Source: Bacteroidales bacterium (GTDB taxonomy: Bacteria > Bacteroidota > Bacteroidia > Bacteroidales > UBA12170). From it: a stretch of 32,259 nucleotides of DNA. Each line of letters opens with the position of its first letter. Position 1 is the first letter of the stretch. The translations under genes were made by a program, and so were the position numbers. The stretch spans positions 1 to 32,259 of the forward strand of contig JAGGUP010000064.1 in the NCBI GenBank assembly GCA_021158405.1, in the 5' to 3' direction. The notes under the pieces are model-generated. The model did not search any database, was not told where the DNA came from, and was given only the letters and a program-made list of their open reading frames with translations. Below are positions 1-7,920 of the stretch, one piece after another.

Positions 1-1704
1 ATTCTCATCTAAAGGAGATTCTGCAATAGTAAATATTGTAGTATGATTTTCGGCACCTGAATTATCTACTGATAAACCACCTGAATTTTCTTGCTCCTGT
101 TTGCTTTTATCATTGGTAGTTAAATCGGGAGAAATAATAGTCCAAGTATCGCCCATATCTTCCGATTTATGCAAAAATTGACTTCCGATATAAATCCGAT
201 TTGGTTGATGTTCACTTATCGCCATTGGCGCATTCCAATTGAAACGCAATTTTGGATATCCTTTTTGAGGAAGAGGCTGAATAGTCTTTATCAACTTATT
301 ATCCACATCAAAACGCCAAACATTCTCTGCTCCTTGCATTTCAGAATAAATAATATTTTTTGTAGGATGCTTATATACTCTAAAACCATCACCTGCTCCT
401 ATTGAATTCCAGTCTCGAGCTTCTATGCCTGCATCCGAAGCGGAAGGCCCATACCAAGATCCATTGTCTTGCAAGCCACCATATACATTATAGGGTTCGG
501 CATTATCAACACTCACTTGATAAAATTGCGAAATAGGGAGATTTTCCACTATTTCCATTGTGGTGCCGCCATTCCAGGAACGATAAACGCCGCCATCTGT
601 TCCTGCATAAATCCTATCTGAATCTTTTACATCAAAAACTATATCATGAATGTCACTATGCATCATTCCTAAATTTTTAAACGTTTTACCGCCATCTCTT
701 GAAATGGATCCATTCAATCCTGCTTTTACAACAACATCCGGATTTTTAGGATCAACAACAATTCTTGAAAAGTAAAAAGGGCGCACCGTAATGCCAAAAT
801 CATTATTTAATTGTTTCCAGTTTTCACCGGCATCATCACTTCGATAGAGTCCTTTAAGAGCATCTTCTTCGGCTTCTATTACCGTATAAAGAATATTCGG
901 ATTAGATGGTGCTACCGCGATAGCGAGACGACCCAGTTTCCCTTTTGGAAAACCATTGTGAATTTTTTTCCACGTTTTTCCGGCATCCAAAGATTTATAG
1001 AGCGCACTATATTCTCCTCCTGAATCAAAAGACCAGGCCGTTCTTCTAAATTCCCACATAGAGGCATAAAGAACTTCAGGATTTGTTGGATCTATAGCCA
1101 AATCGGCACATCCCGTTTTTTGATTTACGTATAAAACTTTGTCCCAAGTTTTTCCTCCATCGGTAGTTTTATAAACACCACGTTCTTCACTATCCGACCA
1201 AAGAGCGCCTAAAACAGCGACATATATTTCGTCAGAATTCTTTGGATTTACAATGACATTAGCAATACGTTCTGAATTTTCAAAACCTATTTTATTCCAG
1301 GAAGAGCCTCCATCAATAGATTTATAAAGCCCGTCACCAACAGAAACACTATTACGTGTCCAAGTTTCTCCCGTCCCAACATAGATAATATTATCCGGAT
1401 CATTTGGATCAAGTGAAACGCAACCTATCGATTGGCAATAATCATCAAAAATTGAATTGAAAGTTGTTCCAGCATCGTTCGATTTCCAAACACCACCTCC
1501 AGCAGTACCTGTGTAAATAATTCTAGGATTTGTGGGGTGAACTTCCATATCGTTAATCCGACCACTCATTAAAGCAGGACCAATGTGTCGAGCTGTAAGA
1601 CTACCAAATAAATCTTTTACAGAAACGGTATTTGTTGTCTGAGCTATAGACATTTGTGATAATATACCTAAACTCAATACAAAAGCAATTACTATTTTCT
1701 TCAT
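1..1704 (-). CDS. Secreted sortilin/VPS10-like BNR-repeat beta-propeller protein, 3' end missing
   Basis: The reading frame is open from an ATG at 1704 down to position 1, giving 568 residues before the window cuts the gene. The first 22 residues, ending in SIAQ, form a signal peptide, so the protein is exported. After it come about eight Asp-box (BNR) motifs of the form S-x-D-x-G-x-T-W/F, for example GLYKSIDGGSSW, GVYKTTDGGKTW and ALYKSLDAGKTW, which mark the blades of a sortilin/VPS10 or sialidase-like propeller. Family members in Bacteroidota are usually around 1000 residues, so roughly half is absent. They are often named 'glycosyl hydrolase' or 'photosystem II stability factor-like', but no catalytic residues are recognisable here and the function is unknown; ligand or protein binding is the usual guess. 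The gene lies 66 bp downstream of a LolA-like gene, with a terminator between them. Confidence 0.85.
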   Translation of the reverse strand, partial: MKKIVIAFVLSLGILSQMSIAQTTNTVSVKDLFGSLTARHIGPALMSGRINDMEVHPTNPRIIYTGTAGGGVWKSNDAGTTFNSIFDDYCQSIGCVSLDPNDPDNIIYVGTGETWTRNSVSVGDGLYKSIDGGSSWNKIGFENSERIANVIVNPKNSDEIYVAVLGALWSDSEERGVYKTTDGGKTWDKVLYVNQKTGCADLAIDPTNPEVLYASMWEFRRTAWSFDSGGEYSALYKSLDAGKTWKKIHNGFPKGKLGRLAIAVAPSNPNILYTVIEAEEDALKGLYRSDDAGENWKQLNNDFGITVRPFYFSRIVVDPKNPDVVVKAGLNGSISRDGGKTFKNLGMMHSDIHDIVFDVKDSDRIYAGTDGGVYRSWNGGTTMEIVENLPISQFYQVSVDNAEPYNVYGGLQDNGSWYGPSASDAGIEARDWNSIGAGDGFRVYKHPTKNIIYSEMQGAENVWRFDVDNKLIKTIQPLPQKGYPKLRFNWNAPMAISEHQPNRIYIGSQFLHKSEDMGDTWTIISPDLTTNDKSKQEQENSGGLSVDNSGAENHTTIFTIAESPLDEN

Positions 1705-1723
1705 TTTGATACGATTTAAGAGA

Positions 1724-1759
1724 ATAAAAAAATCCCCAATAGATTTATTATTGAGGATT
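1724..1759 (-). terminator. Intrinsic terminator after the LolA-like gene
   Basis: On the minus strand an 11-bp stem (arms at 1749-1759 and 1731-1741, one G-T pair, 7-nt loop) runs directly into a T-run (an A-run at about 1724-1732 on the plus strand). It lies just past the stop codon at 1771 and before the next start at 1704, so it should end or attenuate transcription between the two genes. Confidence 0.7.
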
Positions 1760-1770
1760 AAAAGCATATT

Positions 1771-2550
1771 TTACTTTTTTACTTCTGGAGGCGTAACTAC
1801 TACTTCCTCAGGAAATTCAAACTCTATATCATTAATTTGAGGATTTAATTCAATTTTGTCAATAGCAATAGTTTGACCGGGCTGTCCTTTTAATCCTTGA
1901 GTTAATGAAAAAGGCAGATAAACATCACCCACTTCTTGATAATCACTCATTTTTGATTCTGAAACCTGTCCTTTCATAGGCCCTGCTTTAATCTCAACTT
2001 GTACAACTAAGGGAACAAAGTTTTCTGTATCAAAGAAATAGTAAGAAACATTATCCTCTTCTACCCCATCAACAAAAATCGGTTTTTTTGTTAGTTTAAG
2101 TTTAAAAGTTTCAGTACCATCCATGGTTTCCTTCCCTAATAATTCAATGATATATCCGTTTTCTTTATAGTTTAAAAATGGATCAGGAAATTCATTCATC
2201 TGACGTTTTAAATTATCAGTGGTTTCTTGATCTCCTTTTTCTGCTTTTTGAGTCATGAAATTGGTGCTCCACAATACTTCACCATTAAAAACGCCTTGCT
2301 TAATTTCCTTGCCTTGAAAATTAATCACCGTCATTTGTTTTCCATTTTTTAACCGAATAATTTCCAAAGGAATCTCCATTCCTCCTTGATTAATTTTAGC
2401 ACTCATTTTCATACCTCCTATTTTTTGCCAAGCATCTACTCCACCTGTATTCTCAAAATAGTTGGCAATAATTTCATCTGCAGTTTGTGCATTTAATTGA
2501 GCTGAAAAGCTAACTATCAATGCAATAAATAATAATTTTAATGTATTCAT
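1771..2550 (-). CDS. Periplasmic LolA/LolB-like (outer-membrane lipoprotein-sorting superfamily) protein
   Basis: This 259-residue protein starts with a clear signal peptide (hydrophobic residues 4-18, cleavage near LNAQ-T). The mature part has alternating beta-strand character and the opening TADEIIANYFENTGGVDAW. That opening is typical of the Bacteroidota paralogues of the LolA/LolB lipoprotein-carrier fold, where a curved sheet holds a hydrophobic ligand. The match is to fold and family pattern, not to a proven LolA; true LolA is somewhat shorter and usually sits in another context. It lies upstream of the VPS10-like gene on the same strand, but a terminator separates them. A 14-bp palindrome lies about 40 bp upstream of its start. 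Its own substrate is unknown. Confidence 0.7.
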   Translation of the reverse strand: MNTLKLLFIALIVSFSAQLNAQTADEIIANYFENTGGVDAWQKIGGMKMSAKINQGGMEIPLEIIRLKNGKQMTVINFQGKEIKQGVFNGEVLWSTNFMTQKAEKGDQETTDNLKRQMNEFPDPFLNYKENGYIIELLGKETMDGTETFKLKLTKKPIFVDGVEEDNVSYYFFDTENFVPLVVQVEIKAGPMKGQVSESKMSDYQEVGDVYLPFSLTQGLKGQPGQTIAIDKIELNPQINDIEFEFPEEVVVTPPEVKK

Positions 2551-2589
2551 ACGTTTACGTTTATTTTTTTAATGTCTTTCAGAACTTGG

Positions 2590-2603
2590 TAATATGCATA
2601 TTA
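2590..2603. promoter_or_regulatory. 14-bp perfect palindrome upstream of the LolA-like gene
   Basis: TAATATGCATATTA reads the same on both strands and lies 39 bp upstream of the start codon at 2550. Its position would suit an operator near the promoter. No transcription factor can be assigned. The rest of the 2551-2843 gap is AT-rich with no ORF or strong hairpin. Confidence 0.3.
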
Positions 2604-2843
2604 TTTACCTTTAAATTAAGCACATTTCCTCGCTCATTATGAAATTTAATTAGATCACATTTTGTAATTGGATAAACAAATATCAATAATATTACTTAAA
2701 GTTCTGCTTTTTTTGATTTATTTAACACAATTCGATATTTAAACAATTGATGTGGATATTCCTTAAAGACAGCTTCCCGTAATTAGAAACAAGCACAAAA
2801 TAAAATACTGACTAGATTGGAATCTCTTGCGGCTTTTTATCGA

Positions 2844-3215
2844 CTATTCACCTATCAATTGATAAATGGCTTCCATTAATTGAGAATTATCAAACGGTTT
2901 CGCTAAAGTTAAAGAAGCACCTAAAAGTTTGGCGGAATGCAAATTATCTTTTGCATTAATTCTTCCCCCACCCGAAATTGCAATTATTTTAACGCTTTTA
3001 TCTTTGCGCTTTAGATCTATAATAGTTTCTATTCCTTCCTTGTTTGGCATAATAATGTCGGTTATCACCAAATTGGGTTTAAGTTCTTGCCAAATTTGCA
3101 AGCCTTTTTCTCCATCACTAGCAGAAAAAACAGTGAAGTCTTTCCTTTCCAGCATTTCAACAATCATCGTTCTAAATTGAATATCATCGTCAATTACTAA
3201 AATTCTTTTTTTCAT
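2844..3215 (-). CDS. Receiver-only response regulator
   Basis: The protein is 123 residues, the length of a single REC domain with nothing attached. The acidic pocket is D9-D10-D11, the phosphorylation site is D53 in LVITDIIMP, the switch residue is S81 in AISGGG, and the conserved lysine is K106 in AKPF. It has no DNA-binding or enzymatic output domain. It begins 14 bp downstream of the stop of the large histidine kinase gene on the same strand, so the two are almost certainly co-transcribed and act as a pair. Hybrid kinases of this architecture often carry the receiver at their own C-terminus; here it is a separate protein. The output could be a phosphorelay partner, allosteric feedback or protein binding, which cannot be told from sequence. 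Confidence 0.92.
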   Translation of the reverse strand: MKKRILVIDDDIQFRTMIVEMLERKDFTVFSASDGEKGLQIWQELKPNLVITDIIMPNKEGIETIIDLKRKDKSVKIIAISGGGRINAKDNLHSAKLLGASLTLAKPFDNSQLMEAIYQLIGE

Positions 3216-3229
3216 TTCTCTCTCTTTTT

Positions 3230-6004
3230 TTATGATATAGTAGGCAAATAAATATAAAATGTAGTTCCTTTTCCCAATTCGGATTCTACATACAATTCGC
3301 CTTTGTGATTTTTAATTATTCCATGAACTACCGATAATCCTAGCCCTGTTCCATTTCCTACACTTTTGGTTGTATAAAATGGCTCAAAAATTCTATTTAA
3401 CACTTGTTCTGTCATCCCCATACCATTATCTCTAACATAAATACCAACAAAAGAAATGCTATTTAATTTATTCACGAGACCTTGATGTTTCTCTTTAAAA
3501 ATGGTATTGCTAATCCGACATTCTAGTTGTCCTTTTTCAATACCTTCCATAGCATGAAAAGCATTATTAAATAGATTGATAAATACTTGTTGCATTTCAA
3601 TTTCATTGCCTAATATTTCGATAGATTCGGAGCTAAAGTTAGACTCAAAATGAATTCCTTTTGGTCGGGTAGATTCCACCATTTCTACGGCCGATTGTGC
3701 TACAGCAACAATATTGACACGATTCTGTTTTTCACTTTCATCAATTCGACTAAAGGTTAAGATTTTCTGAACCGTATGTTGTGCCGATTTTGCAGCTTTT
3801 ATAATTTGATTAAAATAACGATTTATTGCTGAACCTTCGGCTGAATCATCATAACCCATGCTACTATAACCTAAGATAGTACCCAAATAATTATTAAAAT
3901 CATGAGCCACTCCTCCCGCCATAGTCCCTACGGATTCTAATTTTTGCACTTGAAATAACTGTTCTTCCAATTTCTTTTTCTCATTTTGAGCATTTAGAAT
4001 ATCACTAACATCTCGCATATAAATCGCAAGTCCACTCACTTCAATTCCCTGCTTATAAACGGGGTTTATGGTTATTTCGTATGATCTATTTGTATTTGAA
4101 ACCAGATTAAACTTACGACTTGTACTTAATTTGAAAACTCTTTGTATATGTAAGTCAAATTGGCCATCAAAGAAGCTGTCGACAATTTGGTTAAATTCAT
4201 AACCCACCAGTTGGTTTCCTTTATTTAATATAAGTTCTGCTTTTGAATTTGCCGAAACCACCTGTCTGTTTATATCAATTAAAAGAACAATGTCGTTTGA
4301 AGCATCGATTAACGCTTTTATTTTCTCTTCACTTTCCAGAACTACCTGATATTGCTCATTTATACGAGTTGTTGATCTTTTATTGGCGATAAAGCGCATA
4401 TAAAATGAAATTGCCAGAATTAATAAAATTAAGGTAACGAAGTAATTAATATAGACTTTAATCTTATTTTTATAATTAATTTCATCTTGTTTGCGTAGTA
4501 ATTTGGCAAGCTCTTTATCCTGCGCTTCTTTCTCCAGTTTAATTGTAAGATAAGAAGTTTTATCGAGTGACACTTGATTAAAAATAGAATCATTAATTTG
4601 ATGATACAACTTTTGATGCTTCAAGGCCATTTCATATTTTTTGGCTTTTTCAAAATAATCTGCTAAAAAACGATGGTTTTCAAATTGAATCTTCTTCAAA
4701 TCAATTTCTTCAGCAATTTTATTGCTTTTGTTCAAGTAATAAACTGTAAGAGAATCATTTCCAATTTCAGCATAGGCTTGACCATATTTTTGATAAACAT
4801 CCGCTAATCCGCTAATGTTATCAACTTCAAGAAAAGCTTCTTCTGCTTGAGTAAAAAAAGAAAAAGCCAATGGATACTTCTTCATAGCAAAATAAATTTT
4901 GCCCAAAGTGGCCTTGGTTTCGGCAATTCCACGTTTATTCATGAGTGTATTTTCAATCTGCAACGATTTTTGAACATAATACAAGGCGGAATCTGTATAG
5001 CCTGTATTTAAATACAATTCACCTATATTATGCAAACCAACAGAAATACTTTGTTTGGAGTCTGTTTCCTCACCCAAAGCAATCGATTTCCGGTAATACT
5101 CCAACGATTTTTCTGCATTCCCGGAATATTGAAAAGAATTTCCCATGGAATTATAGATACCTGAAATATTTGATTTATTGTCCGATTTCTCAGCTAATTC
5201 CAGCGCCTCCGAAAAATTTGATAAGGCTTCATTATACTCCGCCCAACTATTGTAAATGATTCCTTTATTTGTTAGAGTAGCACTCACGCGATGCCAATCT
5301 TCCAATTTTCGCATCGCATTTTCATATTCGGTCCAAACCTCTATTGCGCCTTTATAATCACCCAAATAATACAATTCGATTCCTATGGAATTTTTTGTAA
5401 TATTCAACTCATAAGAATCCCCTATTTTTTGATAATATTCTTCCGCTTTTTGAAAAGAATGTAGTGCATTATGGTAATCGTCCACCATATTATAGGTTGT
5501 TCCAGATTTAGAATAGGCATTAGCGAGCGATTTATAATCGCCTACAGATTCAAAAAAAGAAATGGCATCACCATAAGCTTTAATTGCTTCCTTAAACATA
5601 CCTCTCTGCGAATAACTTTCTCCCAAACCGACAGAAGCAAGTGCTAAATTATCCGGATCGTTTAAGTCAAAAAAGATTTTTTTAGACTCTTTAAAATAGT
5701 CCTCGGCTTTTAAAGGACTGTTAGCATAATTGCAAATGGTTCCCTTGACAAAGTATGCTTTTCCCACTCCTTTAGGATATTTTATTTGTGTTGCTAAACG
5801 AATGGCCTCATCTGCCGATTGATGAGCCAACTCAGCATTGGATACTCCTTGCAACTTTGCAATCTCAATATAGACATCTACGAGCTTCGATCCGCTATAT
5901 TTCAAACTCAAATCCATTAAACTGTCTAAACGGCTGTTCTGCTGCGTTTGTGAATACAACGAGAATGAGAGAGATAAAAATAGCAGAATTAGAGTTCTTT
6001 TCAT
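3230..6004 (-). CDS. Sensor histidine kinase with secreted TPR domain, one transmembrane helix and PAS
   Basis: I choose the ATG at 6004 (924 residues) because it is followed at once by a signal peptide, MKRTLILLFLSLSFSLYSQ. An in-frame ATG at 6052 would add 16 residues that bury the signal. Numbered from 6004, about ten tetratricopeptide repeats span residues 40-470 and should be periplasmic. A transmembrane helix lies near 520-540, a PAS domain near 560-670, and a HisKA domain follows with the phospho-acceptor histidine near residue 701 in GGVAHDFNN. The ATPase domain shows the N-box (QQVFINLFNNAFHAM), DNGMGM and GNGTGLGL. There is no receiver domain; the receiver is the next gene, 14 bp downstream. 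The TPR part probably senses a protein or peptide in the periplasm, but the signal is unknown. Confidence 0.92.
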   Translation of the reverse strand: MKRTLILLFLSLSFSLYSQTQQNSRLDSLMDLSLKYSGSKLVDVYIEIAKLQGVSNAELAHQSADEAIRLATQIKYPKGVGKAYFVKGTICNYANSPLKAEDYFKESKKIFFDLNDPDNLALASVGLGESYSQRGMFKEAIKAYGDAISFFESVGDYKSLANAYSKSGTTYNMVDDYHNALHSFQKAEEYYQKIGDSYELNITKNSIGIELYYLGDYKGAIEVWTEYENAMRKLEDWHRVSATLTNKGIIYNSWAEYNEALSNFSEALELAEKSDNKSNISGIYNSMGNSFQYSGNAEKSLEYYRKSIALGEETDSKQSISVGLHNIGELYLNTGYTDSALYYVQKSLQIENTLMNKRGIAETKATLGKIYFAMKKYPLAFSFFTQAEEAFLEVDNISGLADVYQKYGQAYAEIGNDSLTVYYLNKSNKIAEEIDLKKIQFENHRFLADYFEKAKKYEMALKHQKLYHQINDSIFNQVSLDKTSYLTIKLEKEAQDKELAKLLRKQDEINYKNKIKVYINYFVTLILLILAISFYMRFIANKRSTTRINEQYQVVLESEEKIKALIDASNDIVLLIDINRQVVSANSKAELILNKGNQLVGYEFNQIVDSFFDGQFDLHIQRVFKLSTSRKFNLVSNTNRSYEITINPVYKQGIEVSGLAIYMRDVSDILNAQNEKKKLEEQLFQVQKLESVGTMAGGVAHDFNNYLGTILGYSSMGYDDSAEGSAINRYFNQIIKAAKSAQHTVQKILTFSRIDESEKQNRVNIVAVAQSAVEMVESTRPKGIHFESNFSSESIEILGNEIEMQQVFINLFNNAFHAMEGIEKGQLECRISNTIFKEKHQGLVNKLNSISFVGIYVRDNGMGMTEQVLNRIFEPFYTTKSVGNGTGLGLSVVHGIIKNHKGELYVESELGKGTTFYIYLPTIS

Positions 6005-6190
6005 TGCCAGCGTTTGGTTATTTAAACGAAGAGTAATCTTAAAGCGACACAAATTACAAAAAAAATGAAAGTGCTAAAACTATTAGAGTAACATTTTATA
6101 AAAAGCTTTTACAGGCTCTATGTCAACGATATAGGTGGCTATAATTGGTTGAATAAGAAATATATGGCATGCGAAATTATTCTAAGACAG

Positions 6191-6418
6191 CTATTTTATA
6201 GGTTCGTAAAAGAGTTCTTTGCTAAATTTTTGGCCAATTGTCTTTAAATTATCCCATAAGGATGTTGGATTAGAAGCCGAAAAGGATTTGTTAATAATGG
6301 TAGAGTTTGCTCTCTTTTCTCTTGAAATAGAAGCTTCCTCATAAAAACAATTTCTAATTTCACCTTTGTAAAAACGGCGTTTATTTTCCTGAATTAAATC
6401 TATTATTCCTCTCGACAT
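6191..6418 (-). CDS. Small hypothetical protein
   Basis: A 75-codon ORF on the minus strand with a charged, mostly soluble product (MSRGIIDLIQENKRRFY at the N-terminus, rich in K, R, N, S). It has no signal peptide, no membrane segment and no family I recognise. It stands alone between the kinase gene (same strand, about 190 bp away) and the divergent gene at 6666. Reasons to keep it are that it has an ATG start, an amphipathic N-terminal helix and a large AT-rich upstream region shared with the divergent gene. There is no clear ribosome binding site, which is common in this phylum. It could still be a chance ORF. Confidence 0.4.
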   Translation of the reverse strand: MSRGIIDLIQENKRRFYKGEIRNCFYEEASISREKRANSTIINKSFSASNPTSLWDNLKTIGQKFSKELFYEPIK

Positions 6419-6436
6419 ATACTTAATTTTTTCTTG

Positions 6437-6593
6437 TTTTCTTAATTATTTTGCTTTAATTGCTTACCCTCAAAGTAAAAATCCGAAACAAAAATAGCGC
6501 GCTATTAAAGAATTGTAAACATATTTAAGACTTATATTTTTACTTAAGCAATATTTAAGTAATTTATTTTTTCTTAATTATTTTCTTAATAAT
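6437..6593. repeat. Direct and inverted AT-rich repeats in a divergent intergenic region
   Basis: The 16-mer TTTTCTTAATTATTTT occurs exactly at 6437-6452 and again at 6569-6584, and a third partial copy (TTTTCTTAATAAT) begins at 6581. Between them lies an 8-bp inverted repeat, TTACTTAA at 6540-6547 and TTAAGTAA at 6555-6562, with a 7-bp spacer. The region 6419-6665 holds no ORF and should contain the promoters of the genes at 6418 and 6666. The repeats could be operator sites or simple low-complexity DNA. Confidence 0.45.
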
Positions 6594-6665
6594 ATTGCCT
6601 ATTTATTGAATTCACTTAAAATTTAATGTACTTTTACTCTTTATAAAGACAAAAGCGAAATAGCT

Positions 6666-7850
6666 ATGCAAGAGTTGTTTACTTTTCTTGATAACCCCTA
6701 TTTGGTCATTTTAGGTGAAAGTTTAAGAAGCTTACCTGGAATTGAGCGTGTGGATCTTTTGTTTTATAATTCTGAAACTGCAAAAACGGAGCTACATAGC
6801 ATTGAGAGAAGTTATCGGATACAACAGCCTGAGCAAAAAGAGTTTGATAAGGATTCTTTGGATATCTTAAATACATTTAGACGAAAGCAAAGCAGCCAAA
6901 ATTGGTTAAGTATAAGCCATATCCCCTATTCAAATAATCAATCGAAAAGCCTTAAGCAAGATCTTTTTTCCGAGTTTGAAAGCCATGTTTTGTGTGTGGC
7001 ATTTCCAAATTCAACGGATTATGCCAAGGATCTTTTTCTCTTTTATTTTCGAAAAAATACAGCCGATTTTGGTTTAAGTCTATCAGATAACGTCTTGACA
7101 ACTTCAAATAAAGCAATTATTGGTCATTTGATATTCAGTAGTTTAAATGCACAACTAAAAACAGTGATGCACAACCAGAAGAGCTTGCGTATGCTTAATG
7201 AGCAAACGCGGTATATTTTGGAGTCAAAACATAAAACGGAGCAAGAGAATTTTAAAATTAAAGAACGGAACAAGGAAAACTTAATTCAACTTACCGAATT
7301 CTTAATCAATGATTTAAGCGCTGATGAAAAAGACGTCTTTTATTTATCTGAAGAAGCAAAGGAATTGATAAGTGAATTTAACGGAAGCGTTTTTGATCTC
7401 AAAAAACAGCTTGGGAAAGCAATGTCATTGGCCAAAACGCTAAATTATGGAACTGGCGTGCATGAGCACATTATAAAAGCAGATTATTTTAACTTTGATA
7501 TTTCCACGATAAAGCAAGAGCATACAATAAACTCTTCTTCAGAAACTCTTGCGGTAGAAAATATCAAGCACCAACACTCCAAAACATTTGATTTTCTAAA
7601 CGAAATGGAACAAGCAGCTCAAACTATACTTAATTTAGGATGGAAACTTACGAGCGCAAATGTGGGGCATAAATTTGAAAAACCTATTACCGCAGCCGCT
7701 ATTTCGGATAAGCTAAAACATCATAGCGATAAGATAATCCGCTTGTTAGAGCAATATCCAGCCAAATGGCTACTCATACGTAAACGATTCCGTCCCCTGC
7801 AAAATGTAATTATTAAGTCAGAAAACAAGCCGTTCGAAAAGGCGAGTTAG
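6666..7850 (+). CDS. Conserved cytoplasmic protein of unknown function with HTH-like C-terminus
   Basis: The protein is 394 residues, starting at the first ATG of the frame. It lacks a signal peptide and membrane helices. I do not recognise a named family. Residues 1-165 look like a mixed alpha/beta globular domain, possibly GAF-like. Residues about 175-260 are highly charged and helical and probably form a coiled coil. The last 70 residues (from about 325, GWKLTSANVG) are basic and helical, with PITAAAISDKL followed by KWLLIRKRF, which resembles a helix-turn-helix or other nucleic-acid-binding segment. A link to transcriptional control is inference only. The GH92 gene starts 70 bp downstream on the same strand, so the two may be co-transcribed. 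Confidence 0.75.
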   Translation: MQELFTFLDNPYLVILGESLRSLPGIERVDLLFYNSETAKTELHSIERSYRIQQPEQKEFDKDSLDILNTFRRKQSSQNWLSISHIPYSNNQSKSLKQDLFSEFESHVLCVAFPNSTDYAKDLFLFYFRKNTADFGLSLSDNVLTTSNKAIIGHLIFSSLNAQLKTVMHNQKSLRMLNEQTRYILESKHKTEQENFKIKERNKENLIQLTEFLINDLSADEKDVFYLSEEAKELISEFNGSVFDLKKQLGKAMSLAKTLNYGTGVHEHIIKADYFNFDISTIKQEHTINSSSETLAVENIKHQHSKTFDFLNEMEQAAQTILNLGWKLTSANVGHKFEKPITAAAISDKLKHHSDKIIRLLEQYPAKWLLIRKRFRPLQNVIIKSENKPFEKAS

Positions 7851-7920
7851 TCGAATTATTCTCATTGAATTAGCAGAATTGTTAAATTTGAGAAAATTTT
7901 CATTCAATCTTTCCTCGACC

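Noticed and set aside
6005-6052. Longer N-terminus for the TPR kinase from an upstream ATG
   Set aside because: The extra 16 residues (MCRFKITLRLNNQTLA) precede and mask a clear signal peptide that starts at 6004.
6053-6190. Possible gene or RNA in the gap upstream of the TPR kinase
   Set aside because: No ORF, hairpin or tRNA-like element is visible. It is probably just the promoter of the kinase gene.
7879-7920. TTG-initiated extension of the GH92 gene
   Set aside because: The ATG at 7921 leads straight into a good signal peptide; the extension adds 14 residues without family support.
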